DNA from: Streptomyces sp. CB03234
GTDB taxonomy: Bacteria; Actinomycetota; Actinomycetes; Streptomycetales; Streptomycetaceae
DNA: 64,000 nucleotides
NCBI RefSeq assembly: GCF_001905885.1
Contig: NZ_LIYH01000003.1
Span: 868,001 to 932,000 of the forward strand
Reading direction: 5' to 3'
The position numbers and the translations under genes are program-made. Positions within the stretch are counted from its first letter, which is position 1. Each line of letters starts with the position of its first letter. Shown piece by piece: positions 48,826 to 57,894 of the stretch. Under the pieces are notes generated by a model. It was given only the letters and a program-made list of their open reading frames with translations, searched no databases and was not told the origin of the DNA.

Positions 48826-51800
48826 ATGGTGGACATGGTCAGGACTGCGCTCGACTCCTTCTCGCCCGCGACCCGCGGCTGGTTCACGGGGGCCTTCAGC
48901 GCGCCCACCGCGGCCCAGGAAGGCGCCTGGCGGGCGATCGGCGAGGGCTCTGACGTCCTGGTCGTCGCCCCGACCGGGTCCGGCAAGACGCTGGCCGCGT
49001 TCCTCGCCTCCCTCGACCGGCTCGCGTCCACGCCGCCGCCCGCCGACGCGAAGAAGCGCTGCCGGGTGCTGTACGTGTCTCCGCTGAAGGCTCTCGCCGT
49101 CGACGTGGAGCGCAATCTGCGCAGTCCGCTGACCGGCATCCGCCAGGAATCCGTCCGCCTCGGCCTGCCCGAGCCGGACGTGCGGGTCGGCATCCGCTCG
49201 GGCGACACCCCGGCCGCCGAGCGCCGGTCGCTCGCCACCAGGCCGCCGGACATCCTGATCACCACGCCCGAGTCGCTGTTCCTGATGCTCACCTCCGCCA
49301 CGCGGGACGCGCTCTTGGGCGTGGAGACGGTGATCCTGGACGAGGTGCACGCGGTCGCCGGTACGAAGCGCGGCGCCCATCTCGCGCTGTCCCTGGAGCG
49401 GCTGGACGAGCTGCTGCCGCGCCCGGCCCGCCGTATCGGCCTGTCCGCGACGGTCCGCCCGGTGGACGAGGTCGCCCGCTATCTGTCGCCGCAGCGGAAG
49501 GTGGAGATCGTCCAGCCGGCCTCCGGCAAGGAGTTCGACCTGTCCGTGGTCGTCCCGGTCGAAGACCTGGGGGAGCTCGGGGGGTCGCCCGCGAGCGACA
49601 CGGACCAGGCCGAGCGGCCGTCGATCTGGCCGCATGTCGAAGAGCGGATCGCCGACCTCGTGCAGGCACACCGGTCGACGATCGTCTTCGCCAACTCCCG
49701 GCGGCTGGCCGAGCGGCTGTGCAACCGGCTCAATGAGATCGCCTACGAGCGGGCCACCGGGGAGGCCCTCCCCGAGGACCAGTCCCCCGCCGAGCTGATG
49801 GCGCAGTCCGGCGCCGCGAAGGGCGCCCCGCCGCTGCTCGCGCGGGCGCACCACGGCTCGGTCTCCAAGGAGCAGCGGGCCCTGGTCGAGGAGGACCTCA
49901 AGGCCGGCCGGCTGCCCGCCGTGGTCGCCACCTCCAGCCTGGAGCTGGGCATCGACATGGGCGCGGTGGACCTGGTCGTCCAGGTCGAGTCGCCGCCGTC
50001 GGTGGCCTCCGGCCTCCAGCGCGTGGGCCGCGCCGGGCACCAGGTGGGCGCCGTGTCGACGGGGGTAGTGTTCCCCAAGTACCGCGGCGACCTGGTGCAG
50101 GCGGCCGTGGTCACCGAGCGGATGCGGTCCGGCTCCATCGAGTCGATGCGGATCCCGGCCAATCCGCTCGATGTGCTGGCCCAGCAGCTCGTCGCCATGG
50201 TCGCCCTGGACACCTGGCAGTTCGACGACCTGCTTGCCCTGGTCCGGCGGGCCGCGCCGTTCGCGTCGCTGCCCGAGTCGGCGTTCACCGCCGTCCTGGA
50301 CATGCTCGCCGGGCGCTATCCGTCCGACGCCTTCGCGGAGCTGCGCCCGCGCGTGGTGTGGGACCGCGTCGCCGGCACGGTCACCGGCCGCCCGGGGGCG
50401 CAGCGCCTCGCCGTCACCTCGGGCGGCACGATCCCCGACCGGGGCCTGTTCGGGGTGTTCCTCGCCGGCGCCGACCCGAAGAAGGGCGGCGGCCGGGTCG
50501 GCGAGCTGGACGAGGAGATGGTGTACGAGTCGCGGGTCGGCGACGTGTTCACCCTCGGCACCTCCTCGTGGCGCATCGAGGACATCACGCGCGACCGGGT
50601 GCTGGTCTCCCCCGCTCCCGGTGTGCCGGGCCGGCTGCCGTTCTGGAAGGGCGACCAGCTGGGCCGTCCGCTGGAGCTGGGGCGTGCGGTGGGCGCGTTC
50701 CTCCGCGAGGTGGGCTCACTGGCGCCGGACGACGCGCGGCTGCGGCTGCTGGCGGCGGGCCTGGACGCCTGGGCGGCGGACAACGTCCTGGCGTACCTGG
50801 ACGAGCAGCGCCAGGCGTGCGGCCATGTGCCGGACGACCGGACCATCCTGGTCGAGCGGTTCCGCGACGAGCTGGGCGACTGGCGGGTGGTGGTGCACTC
50901 GCCGTTCGGCGCGCAGGTGCACGCCCCGTGGGCACTGGCGCTGGGCGCCCGGCTCTCCGAGCGGTACGGCATGGACGCCCAGGTCATGCACGCCGACGAC
51001 GGCATCGTGCTGCGGCTGCCCGACGCGGACCTGATGGGCCTGGACCTGCTCGACCAGGACCCCGCCGCCCCCGGCCTGGAGTACGACAACGACAAGGCGC
51101 CGGTCGGCGCCGCCGACGTGCTGTTCGACAAGGGCGAGGTCGACCAGATCGTCACCGACCAGGTCGGCGGCTCGGCGCTGTTCGCCTCCCGGTTCCGGGA
51201 GTGCGCCGCCCGCGCCCTGCTGCTGCCGCGCCGCACTCCCGGAAAGCGCACGCCGCTGTGGCAGCAGCGCCAGCGCGCCGCCCAGCTGCTCCAGGTGGCC
51301 AGCGAGTTCGGCTCGTTCCCCATCGTCCTGGAAGCGGTCCGCGAATGCCTCCAGGACGTCTTCGACGTCCCCGGCCTCAGGGAGCTGATGGGCGACATCG
51401 AGTCCCGCCGCGTCCGGCTGGTCGAGGTCACCACCCCCGAGCCGTCCCCCTTCGCCCGCTCGCTGCTGTTCGGCTATGTGGCCCAGTTCCTGTACGAGGG
51501 TGACTCCCCGCTCGCCGAGCGGCGGGCCGCCGCGCTGTCGCTGGACTCGCGGCTCCTGGCCGAGCTGCTGGGCCAGGCGGAGCTGCGCGAGCTGCTGGAC
51601 GCGGACGTCCTGACCGAGCTGGAGAGCGAGCTCCAGTGGCTGACCGAGGACCGCCGCGTCAAGGACGTGGAGGGCGTCGCCGACGTACTGCGCGTCCTGG
51701 GCCCCCTCACCGACGCCGAGCTGGCCGAGCGCGGCGCCGCCCCGGAATGGCCCCGGCACCTGGCGAAGACCCGCCGGGCCATCCGCGTCCGTATCGCGGG

Positions 51801-53454
51801 CGCCGACCACTGGGCGGCCGTCGAGGACGCCGGCCGGCTGCGCGACGCCCTGGGCACGGCCCTCCCGGTCGGCGTCCCCGAGGCGTTCACCGAGCCGGTC
51901 AAGGACCCGCTCGGCGACCTCCTCGCGCGGTACGCGCGTACCCACGGCCCGTTCACCTCCACCCGGGCCGCCGCCCGGTTCGGCCTCGGCACCGCCGTCA
52001 CCGACGGCGCCCTGCACCGCCTGGCCGCCGCCGGCCGCGTCGTCCAGGGCGAGTTCCACCCGTCCGGCATCGGCCAGGAATGGTGCGACGCGGCCGTACT
52101 GCGCCGGCTGCGCCGCCGCTCCCTGGCCGCCCTCCGTCACGAGCTGGAGCCGGTCCCGCCGGCCGCGCTCGCCACCTTCCTGCCCCAGTGGCAGCACCTG
52201 GGCGGCAACAGCCTGCGCGGCGTCGACGGGCTGGCCCGCGCCATCGAACAGCTCCAGGGCGCCCCCGTCCCCGCCTCCGCGCTCGAAAAGCTGATCCTCC
52301 CCGCCCGCGTCACCGGCTACGGCCCCGCCATGCTCGACGAGCTCACCACCACCGGCGAGGTCCTGTGGGCGGGGGCGGGCGCCTTGCCCGGCAAGGACGG
52401 CTGGGTCTCGCTCTACCTCGCCGACGCCGCGCCCCTGCTGCTCCCACCGCCCCACCCCCTGGAGCTGACCGCCCTCCACGAGTCGATCCTGACGACCCTG
52501 TCCGGCGGATACGGCCTGTTCTTCCGCCAGATCGCCGACCAGGTCCGCGCCACCACGCATCCCGACGCCACCGACCCGCAGCTCGCCGACGCCCTGTGGG
52601 ACCTGGCCTGGTCCGGCCGGCTCACCAACGACACCCTGGCGCCGCTGCGCTCGCTGCTCGGCTCCGGCCGTACGGCGGGCTCCACCGCCCACCGCGCCAA
52701 GCGCACCGTCCCCCGCGGCCGGTACGGCACGCTCACGGCCGCCGCCCGCACCGCGTCCCGCTCCGGCCCGCCCACCGTCAGCGGCCGCTGGTCCCTCCTC
52801 CCGCCCGCCGAGCCGGAGCCCACCCACCGCGCCCACGCCCTGGCGCGGACCCTGCTGGACCGGCACGGCGTGGTCACCCGCGGCGCGGTGGCCGCCGAGG
52901 GCGTGGAGGGCGGCTTCTCGGCGACGTACCGCGTCCTGTCGGCCTTCGAGGACAGCGGCCAGGCCCGCCGCGGCTATGTCGTCGAGGGCCTGGGAGCCGC
53001 CCAGTTCGCGATGGACGGCGCCGTCGACCGTCTCCGCGCGGCGGCCACCGCCCGCGACCGCGCCGACACCGCCGCCGCCCCGCGCGCCGTCGTCCTCGCC
53101 GCCGCCGACCCGGCCAACGCGTACGGCGCCGCCCTGTCCTGGCCCGAGCCCCCCACCGGCGCCGGCCACAAACCGGGCCGCAAGGCGGGCGCCCTCGTCG
53201 TCCTCGTCGACGGCGAGCTCACGCTCTACATGGAGCGCGGTGGCAAGACCCTGCTGTCCTGGCCCACCGAACCGGACGCCCCGGCCCTCCAGGCCGCCTC
53301 CGACGCCCTCGCGGCAGCCGCCCGCGCGGGCTCCCTCGGCACCGTCACGGTCGAACGGATCAACGGCACCGCGGCCCTCACCTCCCCCCTGTCCCGCGCC
53401 CTGGAGGCGTCCGGCTTCCACGCCACGCCACGAGGCCTCCGCCTCCGCGCCTGA
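48826..53454 (+). CDS. lhr: Large helicase-related protein Lhr
   Basis: About 1542 residues, near the 1538 of E. coli Lhr. SF2 ATPase: Walker A PTGSGKT at 49-55, DEVH at 172-175, motif VVATSSLELGIDMGAVD and VGRAGH (motif VI). This is followed by the winged-helix and Lhr-specific core (to about residue 850) and the long C-terminal domain ending in the tetramerising region. Two ATGs are possible (48826 and 48835); the first is preceded by GTGGGG. nei2 follows 126 bp downstream, a linkage common in actinobacteria and consistent with a DNA-repair role. No SOS box seen upstream. Confidence 0.93.
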   Translation: MVDMVRTALDSFSPATRGWFTGAFSAPTAAQEGAWRAIGEGSDVLVVAPTGSGKTLAAFLASLDRLASTPPPADAKKRCRVLYVSPLKALAVDVERNLRSPLTGIRQESVRLGLPEPDVRVGIRSGDTPAAERRSLATRPPDILITTPESLFLMLTSATRDALLGVETVILDEVHAVAGTKRGAHLALSLERLDELLPRPARRIGLSATVRPVDEVARYLSPQRKVEIVQPASGKEFDLSVVVPVEDLGELGGSPASDTDQAERPSIWPHVEERIADLVQAHRSTIVFANSRRLAERLCNRLNEIAYERATGEALPEDQSPAELMAQSGAAKGAPPLLARAHHGSVSKEQRALVEEDLKAGRLPAVVATSSLELGIDMGAVDLVVQVESPPSVASGLQRVGRAGHQVGAVSTGVVFPKYRGDLVQAAVVTERMRSGSIESMRIPANPLDVLAQQLVAMVALDTWQFDDLLALVRRAAPFASLPESAFTAVLDMLAGRYPSDAFAELRPRVVWDRVAGTVTGRPGAQRLAVTSGGTIPDRGLFGVFLAGADPKKGGGRVGELDEEMVYESRVGDVFTLGTSSWRIEDITRDRVLVSPAPGVPGRLPFWKGDQLGRPLELGRAVGAFLREVGSLAPDDARLRLLAAGLDAWAADNVLAYLDEQRQACGHVPDDRTILVERFRDELGDWRVVVHSPFGAQVHAPWALALGARLSERYGMDAQVMHADDGIVLRLPDADLMGLDLLDQDPAAPGLEYDNDKAPVGAADVLFDKGEVDQIVTDQVGGSALFASRFRECAARALLLPRRTPGKRTPLWQQRQRAAQLLQVASEFGSFPIVLEAVRECLQDVFDVPGLRELMGDIESRRVRLVEVTTPEPSPFARSLLFGYVAQFLYEGDSPLAERRAAALSLDSRLLAELLGQAELRELLDADVLTELESELQWLTEDRRVKDVEGVADVLRVLGPLTDAELAERGAAPEWPRHLAKTRRAIRVRIAGADHWAAVEDAGRLRDALGTALPVGVPEAFTEPVKDPLGDLLARYARTHGPFTSTRAAARFGLGTAVTDGALHRLAAAGRVVQGEFHPSGIGQEWCDAAVLRRLRRRSLAALRHELEPVPPAALATFLPQWQHLGGNSLRGVDGLARAIEQLQGAPVPASALEKLILPARVTGYGPAMLDELTTTGEVLWAGAGALPGKDGWVSLYLADAAPLLLPPPHPLELTALHESILTTLSGGYGLFFRQIADQVRATTHPDATDPQLADALWDLAWSGRLTNDTLAPLRSLLGSGRTAGSTAHRAKRTVPRGRYGTLTAAARTASRSGPPTVSGRWSLLPPAEPEPTHRAHALARTLLDRHGVVTRGAVAAEGVEGGFSATYRVLSAFEDSGQARRGYVVEGLGAAQFAMDGAVDRLRAAATARDRADTAAAPRAVVLAAADPANAYGAALSWPEPPTGAGHKPGRKAGALVVLVDGELTLYMERGGKTLLSWPTEPDAPALQAASDALAAAARAGSLGTVTVERINGTAALTSPLSRALEASGFHATPRGLRLRA

Positions 53455-53476
53455 TCACCCGCCGCCCGGACCCGTC

Positions 53477-53515
53477 TCCCGGGCCCGCCTCCCGGGCCCG
53501 CCTCCCGGGCCCGCC
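53477..53515. repeat. 13-bp tandem repeat (3 copies) between lhr and nei2
   Basis: TCCCGGGCCCGCC occurs three times without error, with partial copies on both sides. It lies in the 126-bp lhr-nei2 spacer and self-pairs through CCCGGGCCCG, so it may form hairpins or act as a terminator. Confidence 0.9.
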
Positions 53516-53580
53516 TCCCGTCCCGGCCCACCCGCCACGGCCCGACGCGACGCCCGCCGCACGTCCCGCATCATGGACCC

Positions 53581-54384
53581 ATGCCCGAAGGAGACACCGT
53601 CTGGCTGACCGCCCGTCGCCTGCACACCGCCCTCGCGGGCAAGCTCCTGACCCGCTGCGACCTCCGGGTCCCGCGCCTGGCCACCGCCGACCTCACCGGC
53701 CGGACACTGCTGGACGTCACCCCGCGCGGCAAGCACCTCCTCACCCGCGTCGAGGGCGGCCTCACCCTCCACTCCCACCTCCAGATGGACGGCGCCTGGC
53801 GCCTGTACGCACCCGACGAGCGCTGGAGCGGCGGCCCCGGCCACCAGATCCGGGCCATCCTGGCAACCACCACCCACACCGCCGTCGGCTACCGTCTCCC
53901 GGTCCTCGACCTGATCCGCACCATCGACGAGCCGTCCGTCGTCGGCCACCTCGGCCCCGACCTCCTGGGCCCGGACTGGGACGCGGAGGAAGCGGTACGC
54001 AGGGTGTGCGCCGACCCCGCCCGCCCCCTCGGCGAGGCGCTGCTGGACCAGCGGAATCTCGCGGGCATCGGCAACGTCTACAAGTGCGAACTCGCCTTCA
54101 TGGCCCGGGTCACGCCCTGGCTCCCGGTCGGCGACCTCCCGCCGGGCGTTCCCGAACGGCTGGTCTCCACCGCCCACCGCCTCCTGGAGGCGAACAAGGA
54201 GCGCTTCGACCGCCGGACCATCCTCACCACCGACCGTCCCGACCGGAAGCTCTACGTCTACGGACGCAAGAACCAGCCCTGCTACCGCTGCGGCACCCCC
54301 GTCCGCCGCAAGGAGGAGACCGGCCGGGACCGTATCTCCTACTGGTGCCCGGGCTGCCAGTCCGGCCCGGCACCCAGCAATTGA
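53581..54384 (+). CDS. nei2: Fpg/Nei-family DNA glycosylase (Nei2 type)
   Basis: 267 residues. Base-excision enzyme with AP-lyase activity. Catalytic N-terminus after Met1 removal is PEGDTVW (Pro2-Glu3); the H2TH region includes EALLDQRNLAGIGNVYKCE; zinc finger C-terminal cysteines CYRCGTPVRR and YWCPGCQ. ATG start. The DTVW start is characteristic of the actinobacterial Nei2 group rather than Fpg (PELPEVE). Downstream of lhr in the same direction. Confidence 0.93.
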   Translation: MPEGDTVWLTARRLHTALAGKLLTRCDLRVPRLATADLTGRTLLDVTPRGKHLLTRVEGGLTLHSHLQMDGAWRLYAPDERWSGGPGHQIRAILATTTHTAVGYRLPVLDLIRTIDEPSVVGHLGPDLLGPDWDAEEAVRRVCADPARPLGEALLDQRNLAGIGNVYKCELAFMARVTPWLPVGDLPPGVPERLVSTAHRLLEANKERFDRRTILTTDRPDRKLYVYGRKNQPCYRCGTPVRRKEETGRDRISYWCPGCQSGPAPSN

Positions 54385-54415
54385 CGGACCGTCAGCTCAG
54401 TCGTACCGTCCCGGC

Positions 54416-55183
54416 ATGGCCTTCTCGCCGTACGACCTCACCGGCCGCACCGCGTTCGTCACCGGGGCCGCCGGCGGCATCGGCCGCGCGACCGCCGTAC
54501 TGCTCGCCGGGGCGGGCGCCACCGTCCACTGCGCCGACCGCGACCAGAGGGGCCTCAGCGGAACGCTGACCCTCATCGGCGAACAGGGCGGCACGGCCCA
54601 CGCGCACACCGTCGACGTGACGGACCGCGCCACGCTCCGGGCCGCCGTGGAAAGCGCCGGGCCGCTCCAGGTCATGGCCGCCATCGCGGGCGTCATGCAC
54701 ACCAGCACCGTCCTGGAGACCAGGGACGAGGACCTCGACCGCGTGTTCGCCGTCAACTTCAAGGGCGTCCTGTACGCATGCCAGGAGGCGGCCCGCTCCA
54801 TGATCACGCATGGCGTGCGGCGGGGCTCCATCGTCACGATGGCCTCCGGCGCGGTGGACGCGGCGAGCCAGGGCCTGCTCTGCTACAGCGTTTCGAAGGC
54901 CGCCGTGGTCCAGCTGACCCGGACGCTGGCCACGGAGGTGGGACCGCACGGCATCCGCGTCAACGCCGTCGCGCCCGGCTGGGTCCGCACACCCATGACA
55001 CAGCGCCATGAAGCCGACCGGCAGCAGCACGTCGAGACCACCATGGCGCGGATGTCCCCACTCGGCCGGGTGGGTGAGCCGGAGGACATCGCCCACACGG
55101 TCTTCCATCTGGCCTCCGACGCCTCGTCCTTCACGACGGGTCAGGTCCTGCGCCCGAACGGCGGCGTGGCCATGCCCTGGTAG
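54416..55183 (+). CDS. Short-chain dehydrogenase/reductase
   Basis: 255 residues. Rossmann motif TGAAGGIG near residues 16-23, VDVTDRATL (acidic at the adenine site), catalytic Ser in MASGAVDA, YSVSK for Tyr/Lys, and GWVRTPMTQ after it. The usual NNAG motif reads AIAG, a minor deviation. The acceptor of the beta2 strand reads HCADRDQ, suggesting NAD(H) preference. The 3' end overlaps by 53 bp the end of the oppositely oriented small membrane gene. Substrate unknown. Confidence 0.85.
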   Translation: MAFSPYDLTGRTAFVTGAAGGIGRATAVLLAGAGATVHCADRDQRGLSGTLTLIGEQGGTAHAHTVDVTDRATLRAAVESAGPLQVMAAIAGVMHTSTVLETRDEDLDRVFAVNFKGVLYACQEAARSMITHGVRRGSIVTMASGAVDAASQGLLCYSVSKAAVVQLTRTLATEVGPHGIRVNAVAPGWVRTPMTQRHEADRQQHVETTMARMSPLGRVGEPEDIAHTVFHLASDASSFTTGQVLRPNGGVAMPW

Positions 55184-55412
55184 GCCCGGGGGCGTAGCGA
55201 GGCCATTCCCTGGGAGCACGTGGGGCGTAGCGAGGCGTACGGGCCGAGGCCACATGCACCGGAAGCAGGCTCAGCCCCCATCCGCCCGCCGCCATGGTCC
55301 CCTCCAGGAGCCCCGCCTGACCGGGCACCAGCGCCAGTCTCAGCACCGCCCACCACCACAGCCCGCCCAGCACCAGCGCGAGCGCCGACAGCGCAACCCG
55401 TCGCCGTACCAT
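55131..55412 (-). CDS. Small membrane protein, unknown
   Basis: 93 residues. The ATG has a near-ideal GGAGGAGG ribosome site 4-5 nt upstream, the main reason to call it. Hydrophobic segments VALSALALVLGGLWWWAVLRLAL and MAAGGWGLSLLPVHV, followed by an Arg/Pro-rich tail whose two RYAP units come from a 14-bp direct repeat (GGGCGTAGCGAGGC, twice near 55190-55236). The tail overlaps the SDR 3' end antisense. Function unknown. Confidence 0.6.
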   Translation of the reverse strand: MVRRRVALSALALVLGGLWWWAVLRLALVPGQAGLLEGTMAAGGWGLSLLPVHVASARTPRYAPRAPREWPRYAPGPTRAWPRRRSGAGPDPS

Positions 55413-55526
55413 GCCGCCTCCTCCGGTCGACGCTAGACCGGCACGATCACATGGCGGGAGGGCGTACCGATGCGTGCCTCCAGCGCACGCCGGGCGCATC
55501 GGTACGCCCCCATCCAGCCCTGGCGC

Positions 55527-56012
55527 TTAGGGGTTGTCCGCCTGACGGCTCTCCGCCTGGAACATCCAGGCATGCTTTTCGAGGTCCGCGGTGAGCCCGA
55601 TGAGCAGGTCCTGCGTCACCGGGTCGGGCTTGTCGGTCGCCTCGATCCGCTCCCGCATCCGCCCGACCACGGTCACCAGCGCGTCGACCATGATCCTGAC
55701 CGCTTCGTCGTCCTTGATCCAGCCCGTCGGCACGTTCTTGATCGCCGTGCTGGACGCGACCGTGCCGGCTCGCCCGTCCGGGGTGACGCCCAGCGCCGAG
55801 GCTCGCTCCGCCATGATGTCGGAGTGCTGGCGGGCGGTGGTCACGACCTCGTCGAGCTGAAGGTGAATGGAGCGGAAGCGGGGCCCGACCACGTTCCAGT
55901 GGACCTGCTTGGCCACCAGGGACAGGTCGACCGCGTCCACCAGGGCGCCTTGCAGGGCCTCGCCGACCACCTTCAGGTCGGCGTCGGACAGCGGGCTCTT
56001 CACGACAGACAT
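55527..56012 (-). CDS. dps: Dps-family ferritin-like DNA-protection protein
   Basis: 161 residues from the ATG with GGAGG 8 nt upstream (product MSVVKSPLSDADL). Ferroxidase-site motif KQVHWNVVGPRFRSIHLQLDE, plus HSDIMAERASALGVTPDG and the C-terminal helix LEKHAWMFQAESRQ. It forms dodecamers that oxidise and store iron and protect DNA in stress. It lacks the long Lys-rich tails of some Streptomyces Dps proteins. Separate transcription unit after the clgR terminator. Confidence 0.92.
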   Translation of the reverse strand: MSVVKSPLSDADLKVVGEALQGALVDAVDLSLVAKQVHWNVVGPRFRSIHLQLDEVVTTARQHSDIMAERASALGVTPDGRAGTVASSTAIKNVPTGWIKDDEAVRIMVDALVTVVGRMRERIEATDKPDPVTQDLLIGLTADLEKHAWMFQAESRQADNP

Positions 56013-56103
56013 CCGAAAATCCTCCGTTCCCGGCGTGCGGCGGGAGCGCACGCCCGTCCACCATTGCACATAGGACCTAAAACGGGCATTCGGGGTAAAC
56101 GAA

Positions 56104-56139
56104 AGCCCCGGTCGACCATTCGGGTACCCGACCGGGGCT
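56104..56139 (-). terminator. Terminator hairpin after clgR
   Basis: AGCCCCGGTCG and CGACCGGGGCT form an 11-bp perfect stem around a 14-nt loop, between clgR and dps. On the minus strand it is followed by TTTCG. Confidence 0.75.
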
Positions 56140-56175
56140 CAGCTCAAAACGTACGCTCCCACAACGCGAGAGCGC

Positions 56176-56559
56176 TCAGGCGGCGACGACGTCCACCGCC
56201 TCCGCAGGTGCCTTGATCGTCACCCGCTCCGTCGGCACACCCGCCACCGACGTCACGGACACAGAATTGAGCATCGGGCGTACTGGTGCCGGCACCGGCT
56301 CACTCGCCGCTGCCGATTCGGCCAGCTCAGCCAGCGAGAGCTCGTCGCTCACCTCTCGCATGAGCTCGGACATCCGTACGTCAAGCGCGTCGCAGATCGC
56401 GGAGAGCAGCTCGGAGGAAGCCTCCTTCTGCCCCCGCTCCACCTCGGAGAGATAGCCGAGCGATACTCGGGCGGACGAGGAGACTTCGCGCAGAGTACGG
56501 CCCTGGCGCTGGCGCTGCCGACGCAGCACGTCACCCAACAGGCGACGGAGCAGAATCAT
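56176..56559 (-). CDS. clgR: ClgR-type transcriptional regulator of proteolysis genes
   Basis: 127 residues from the ATG giving MILLRRLLGDVLRRQRQRQG, with GGAGGGAG upstream. XRE-type HTH at about residues 15-72 (TLREVSSSARVSLGYLSEVERGQKEASSELL). ClgR activates clp and lon protease genes in actinomycetes. The C-terminus ends in VVAA; a C-terminal Ala-Ala is the known ClpP-degradation signal of Streptomyces ClgR, giving feedback control. It follows cinA by 110 bp on the same strand, as in other actinobacteria. Confidence 0.9.
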   Translation of the reverse strand: MILLRRLLGDVLRRQRQRQGRTLREVSSSARVSLGYLSEVERGQKEASSELLSAICDALDVRMSELMREVSDELSLAELAESAAASEPVPAPVRPMLNSVSVTSVAGVPTERVTIKAPAEAVDVVAA

Positions 56560-56668
56560 CGGTGGCTCCCTCCTCGGACCGTGTAGCCGCATCCTTCACG
56601 CCCCACCGTACCGCCTCGCGCTGCGGCCGTGCGGGGAGCGATGACGTGTTCACTCAGGGCTGCAAACA

Positions 56669-57190
56669 TCAGTTCCCCCCGTTCTGTTCCGTATCCTGTG
56701 CCCGCGCGTTCTCCGAGAGTTGGTCCGCGAGCAGTTCCAGCACGCTCCGTACACTCTCTCTACGGATTTCCGCACGGTCGCCGTTCAATCGCAGTGCGAC
56801 GACTTTCCCCGCACCGAGGGGCCCGCCGACCGGCCCACAGACCGCGACGTACACCGTGCCCACCGGCTGGCCGTCCTGTGGTTCGGGCCCCGCGACACCG
56901 GTCGTCGCGATCCCCCATCCGGCCCCCAGCCGGGCCCGCACCCCCGCCGCCATCTGCAGCGCGACCTCCGGATCGACGGCACCGCGCTGCGCCAGCAGCG
57001 CCGCGTCGACGCCGAGCAGGTCCTGCTTCAGCGCGGTCGCGTACGCCGTGACCGACCCCCGGAAGGACTTCGACGCACCGGGCACGGACGTCAGTTCCGC
57101 CGCCACGAGGCCCCCCGTGAGCGACTCCGCGACAGCGACCGTCTGATTACTCTCCGCAAGGAGTGCCAGAGCGCGCGCCGCCGTCCTCAT
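56669..57190 (-). CDS. cinA: CinA C-terminal-domain (NMN amidohydrolase) protein
   Basis: 173 residues. The stand-alone CinA/PncC domain, which deamidates nicotinamide mononucleotide: VAVAESLTGGLVAAELTSVPGAS, GSVTAYATALKQDLLGV, GWGIATTGVAGPEPQDGQPVGTVYVAV. The ATG overlaps the pgsA stop (4 bp), so the two are coupled. The N-terminal MoaB-like half of long CinA is absent, as usual in actinobacteria. Confidence 0.92.
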   Translation of the reverse strand: MRTAARALALLAESNQTVAVAESLTGGLVAAELTSVPGASKSFRGSVTAYATALKQDLLGVDAALLAQRGAVDPEVALQMAAGVRARLGAGWGIATTGVAGPEPQDGQPVGTVYVAVCGPVGGPLGAGKVVALRLNGDRAEIRRESVRSVLELLADQLSENARAQDTEQNGGN

Positions 57191-57894
57191 CGCCCCGACT
57201 CCCCCTCCGAACGCTCCGGCGAGCGCTCCGCGCGTTCCGGCGAGCGCCGAGCGCGCTCCGCGGCAAGCCCCTGGCGTCGCAGGACCACCGCCTGCCGCAC
57301 GTAGTCGAGCCCGGTCACGACCGTCAGCACGACGGCCACCGCCATCACCCAGAAGCGGAGTGTCGCCAGAGGCCCGGTCAGCGCCAGAACATACATCCCC
57401 ACCGCCGTGCCTTGCGCCAGCGTCTTCATCTTGCCGCCGCGACTGGCCGGAATGACTCCATGCCTGATCACCCAGAACCGCATCAGCGTGATGCCCAGCT
57501 CACGGAAGAGGATCACTCCGGTCACCCACCAGGGCAGGTCCCCGAGCGCCGACAGGCAGATCAGCCCGGCCGCCATGATCGCCTTGTCGGCGATCGGATC
57601 GGCGATCTTCCCGAAGTCCGTGACCAGGTTGTACGCGCGTGCCAGGTGCCCGTCGAAGATGTCGGTGATCATGGCGACGGCGAACGCCGCCCACGCCCAG
57701 GCACGCCACGCCGGGTCGTACCCGCCGTCCTGGAGCAGGAGCACCACGAAGGCCGGCACGAGCACCAGCCGCACCATGGTGAGGATGTTGGCGATGTTCC
57801 ACAGGCTGGCCTGATTGACGGCCGCAGCACCCAGCTTGCCGCCGGGCGCCGGCCTACCCGTACCGCCCGCAGCGGATGCCGGGGCTCCGGTCAT
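57187..57894 (-). CDS. pgsA: CDP-alcohol phosphatidyltransferase (phosphatidylglycerophosphate synthase)
   Basis: 235 residues, about five membrane spans. The catalytic CDP-OH-P motif is seen in DIFDGHLAR followed at the right distance by DFGKIADPIADK, where three further acidic residues bind metal. It makes phosphatidylglycerol phosphate or a related lipid. The last 30 or so residues are a charged Arg/Glu/Ser repeat (RSPERAERSPERSEG) not needed for catalysis and matched by repeated DNA. It overlaps rimO upstream and cinA downstream by 4 bp each. Confidence 0.9.
   Translation of the reverse strand: MTGAPASAAGGTGRPAPGGKLGAAAVNQASLWNIANILTMVRLVLVPAFVVLLLQDGGYDPAWRAWAWAAFAVAMITDIFDGHLARAYNLVTDFGKIADPIADKAIMAAGLICLSALGDLPWWVTGVILFRELGITLMRFWVIRHGVIPASRGGKMKTLAQGTAVGMYVLALTGPLATLRFWVMAVAVVLTVVTGLDYVRQAVVLRRQGLAAERARRSPERAERSPERSEGESGR

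Noticed and set aside
51636..54569. 977-codon plus-strand frame across lhr and nei2
   Set aside because: Shifted frame of lhr/nei2; Arg/Pro-rich with no motif, while lhr and Nei2 motifs are in other frames.
56560..56668. ClgR autoregulatory box upstream of clgR
   Set aside because: A GTTCAC-like half site exists but the required GCG half at the right distance is missing.
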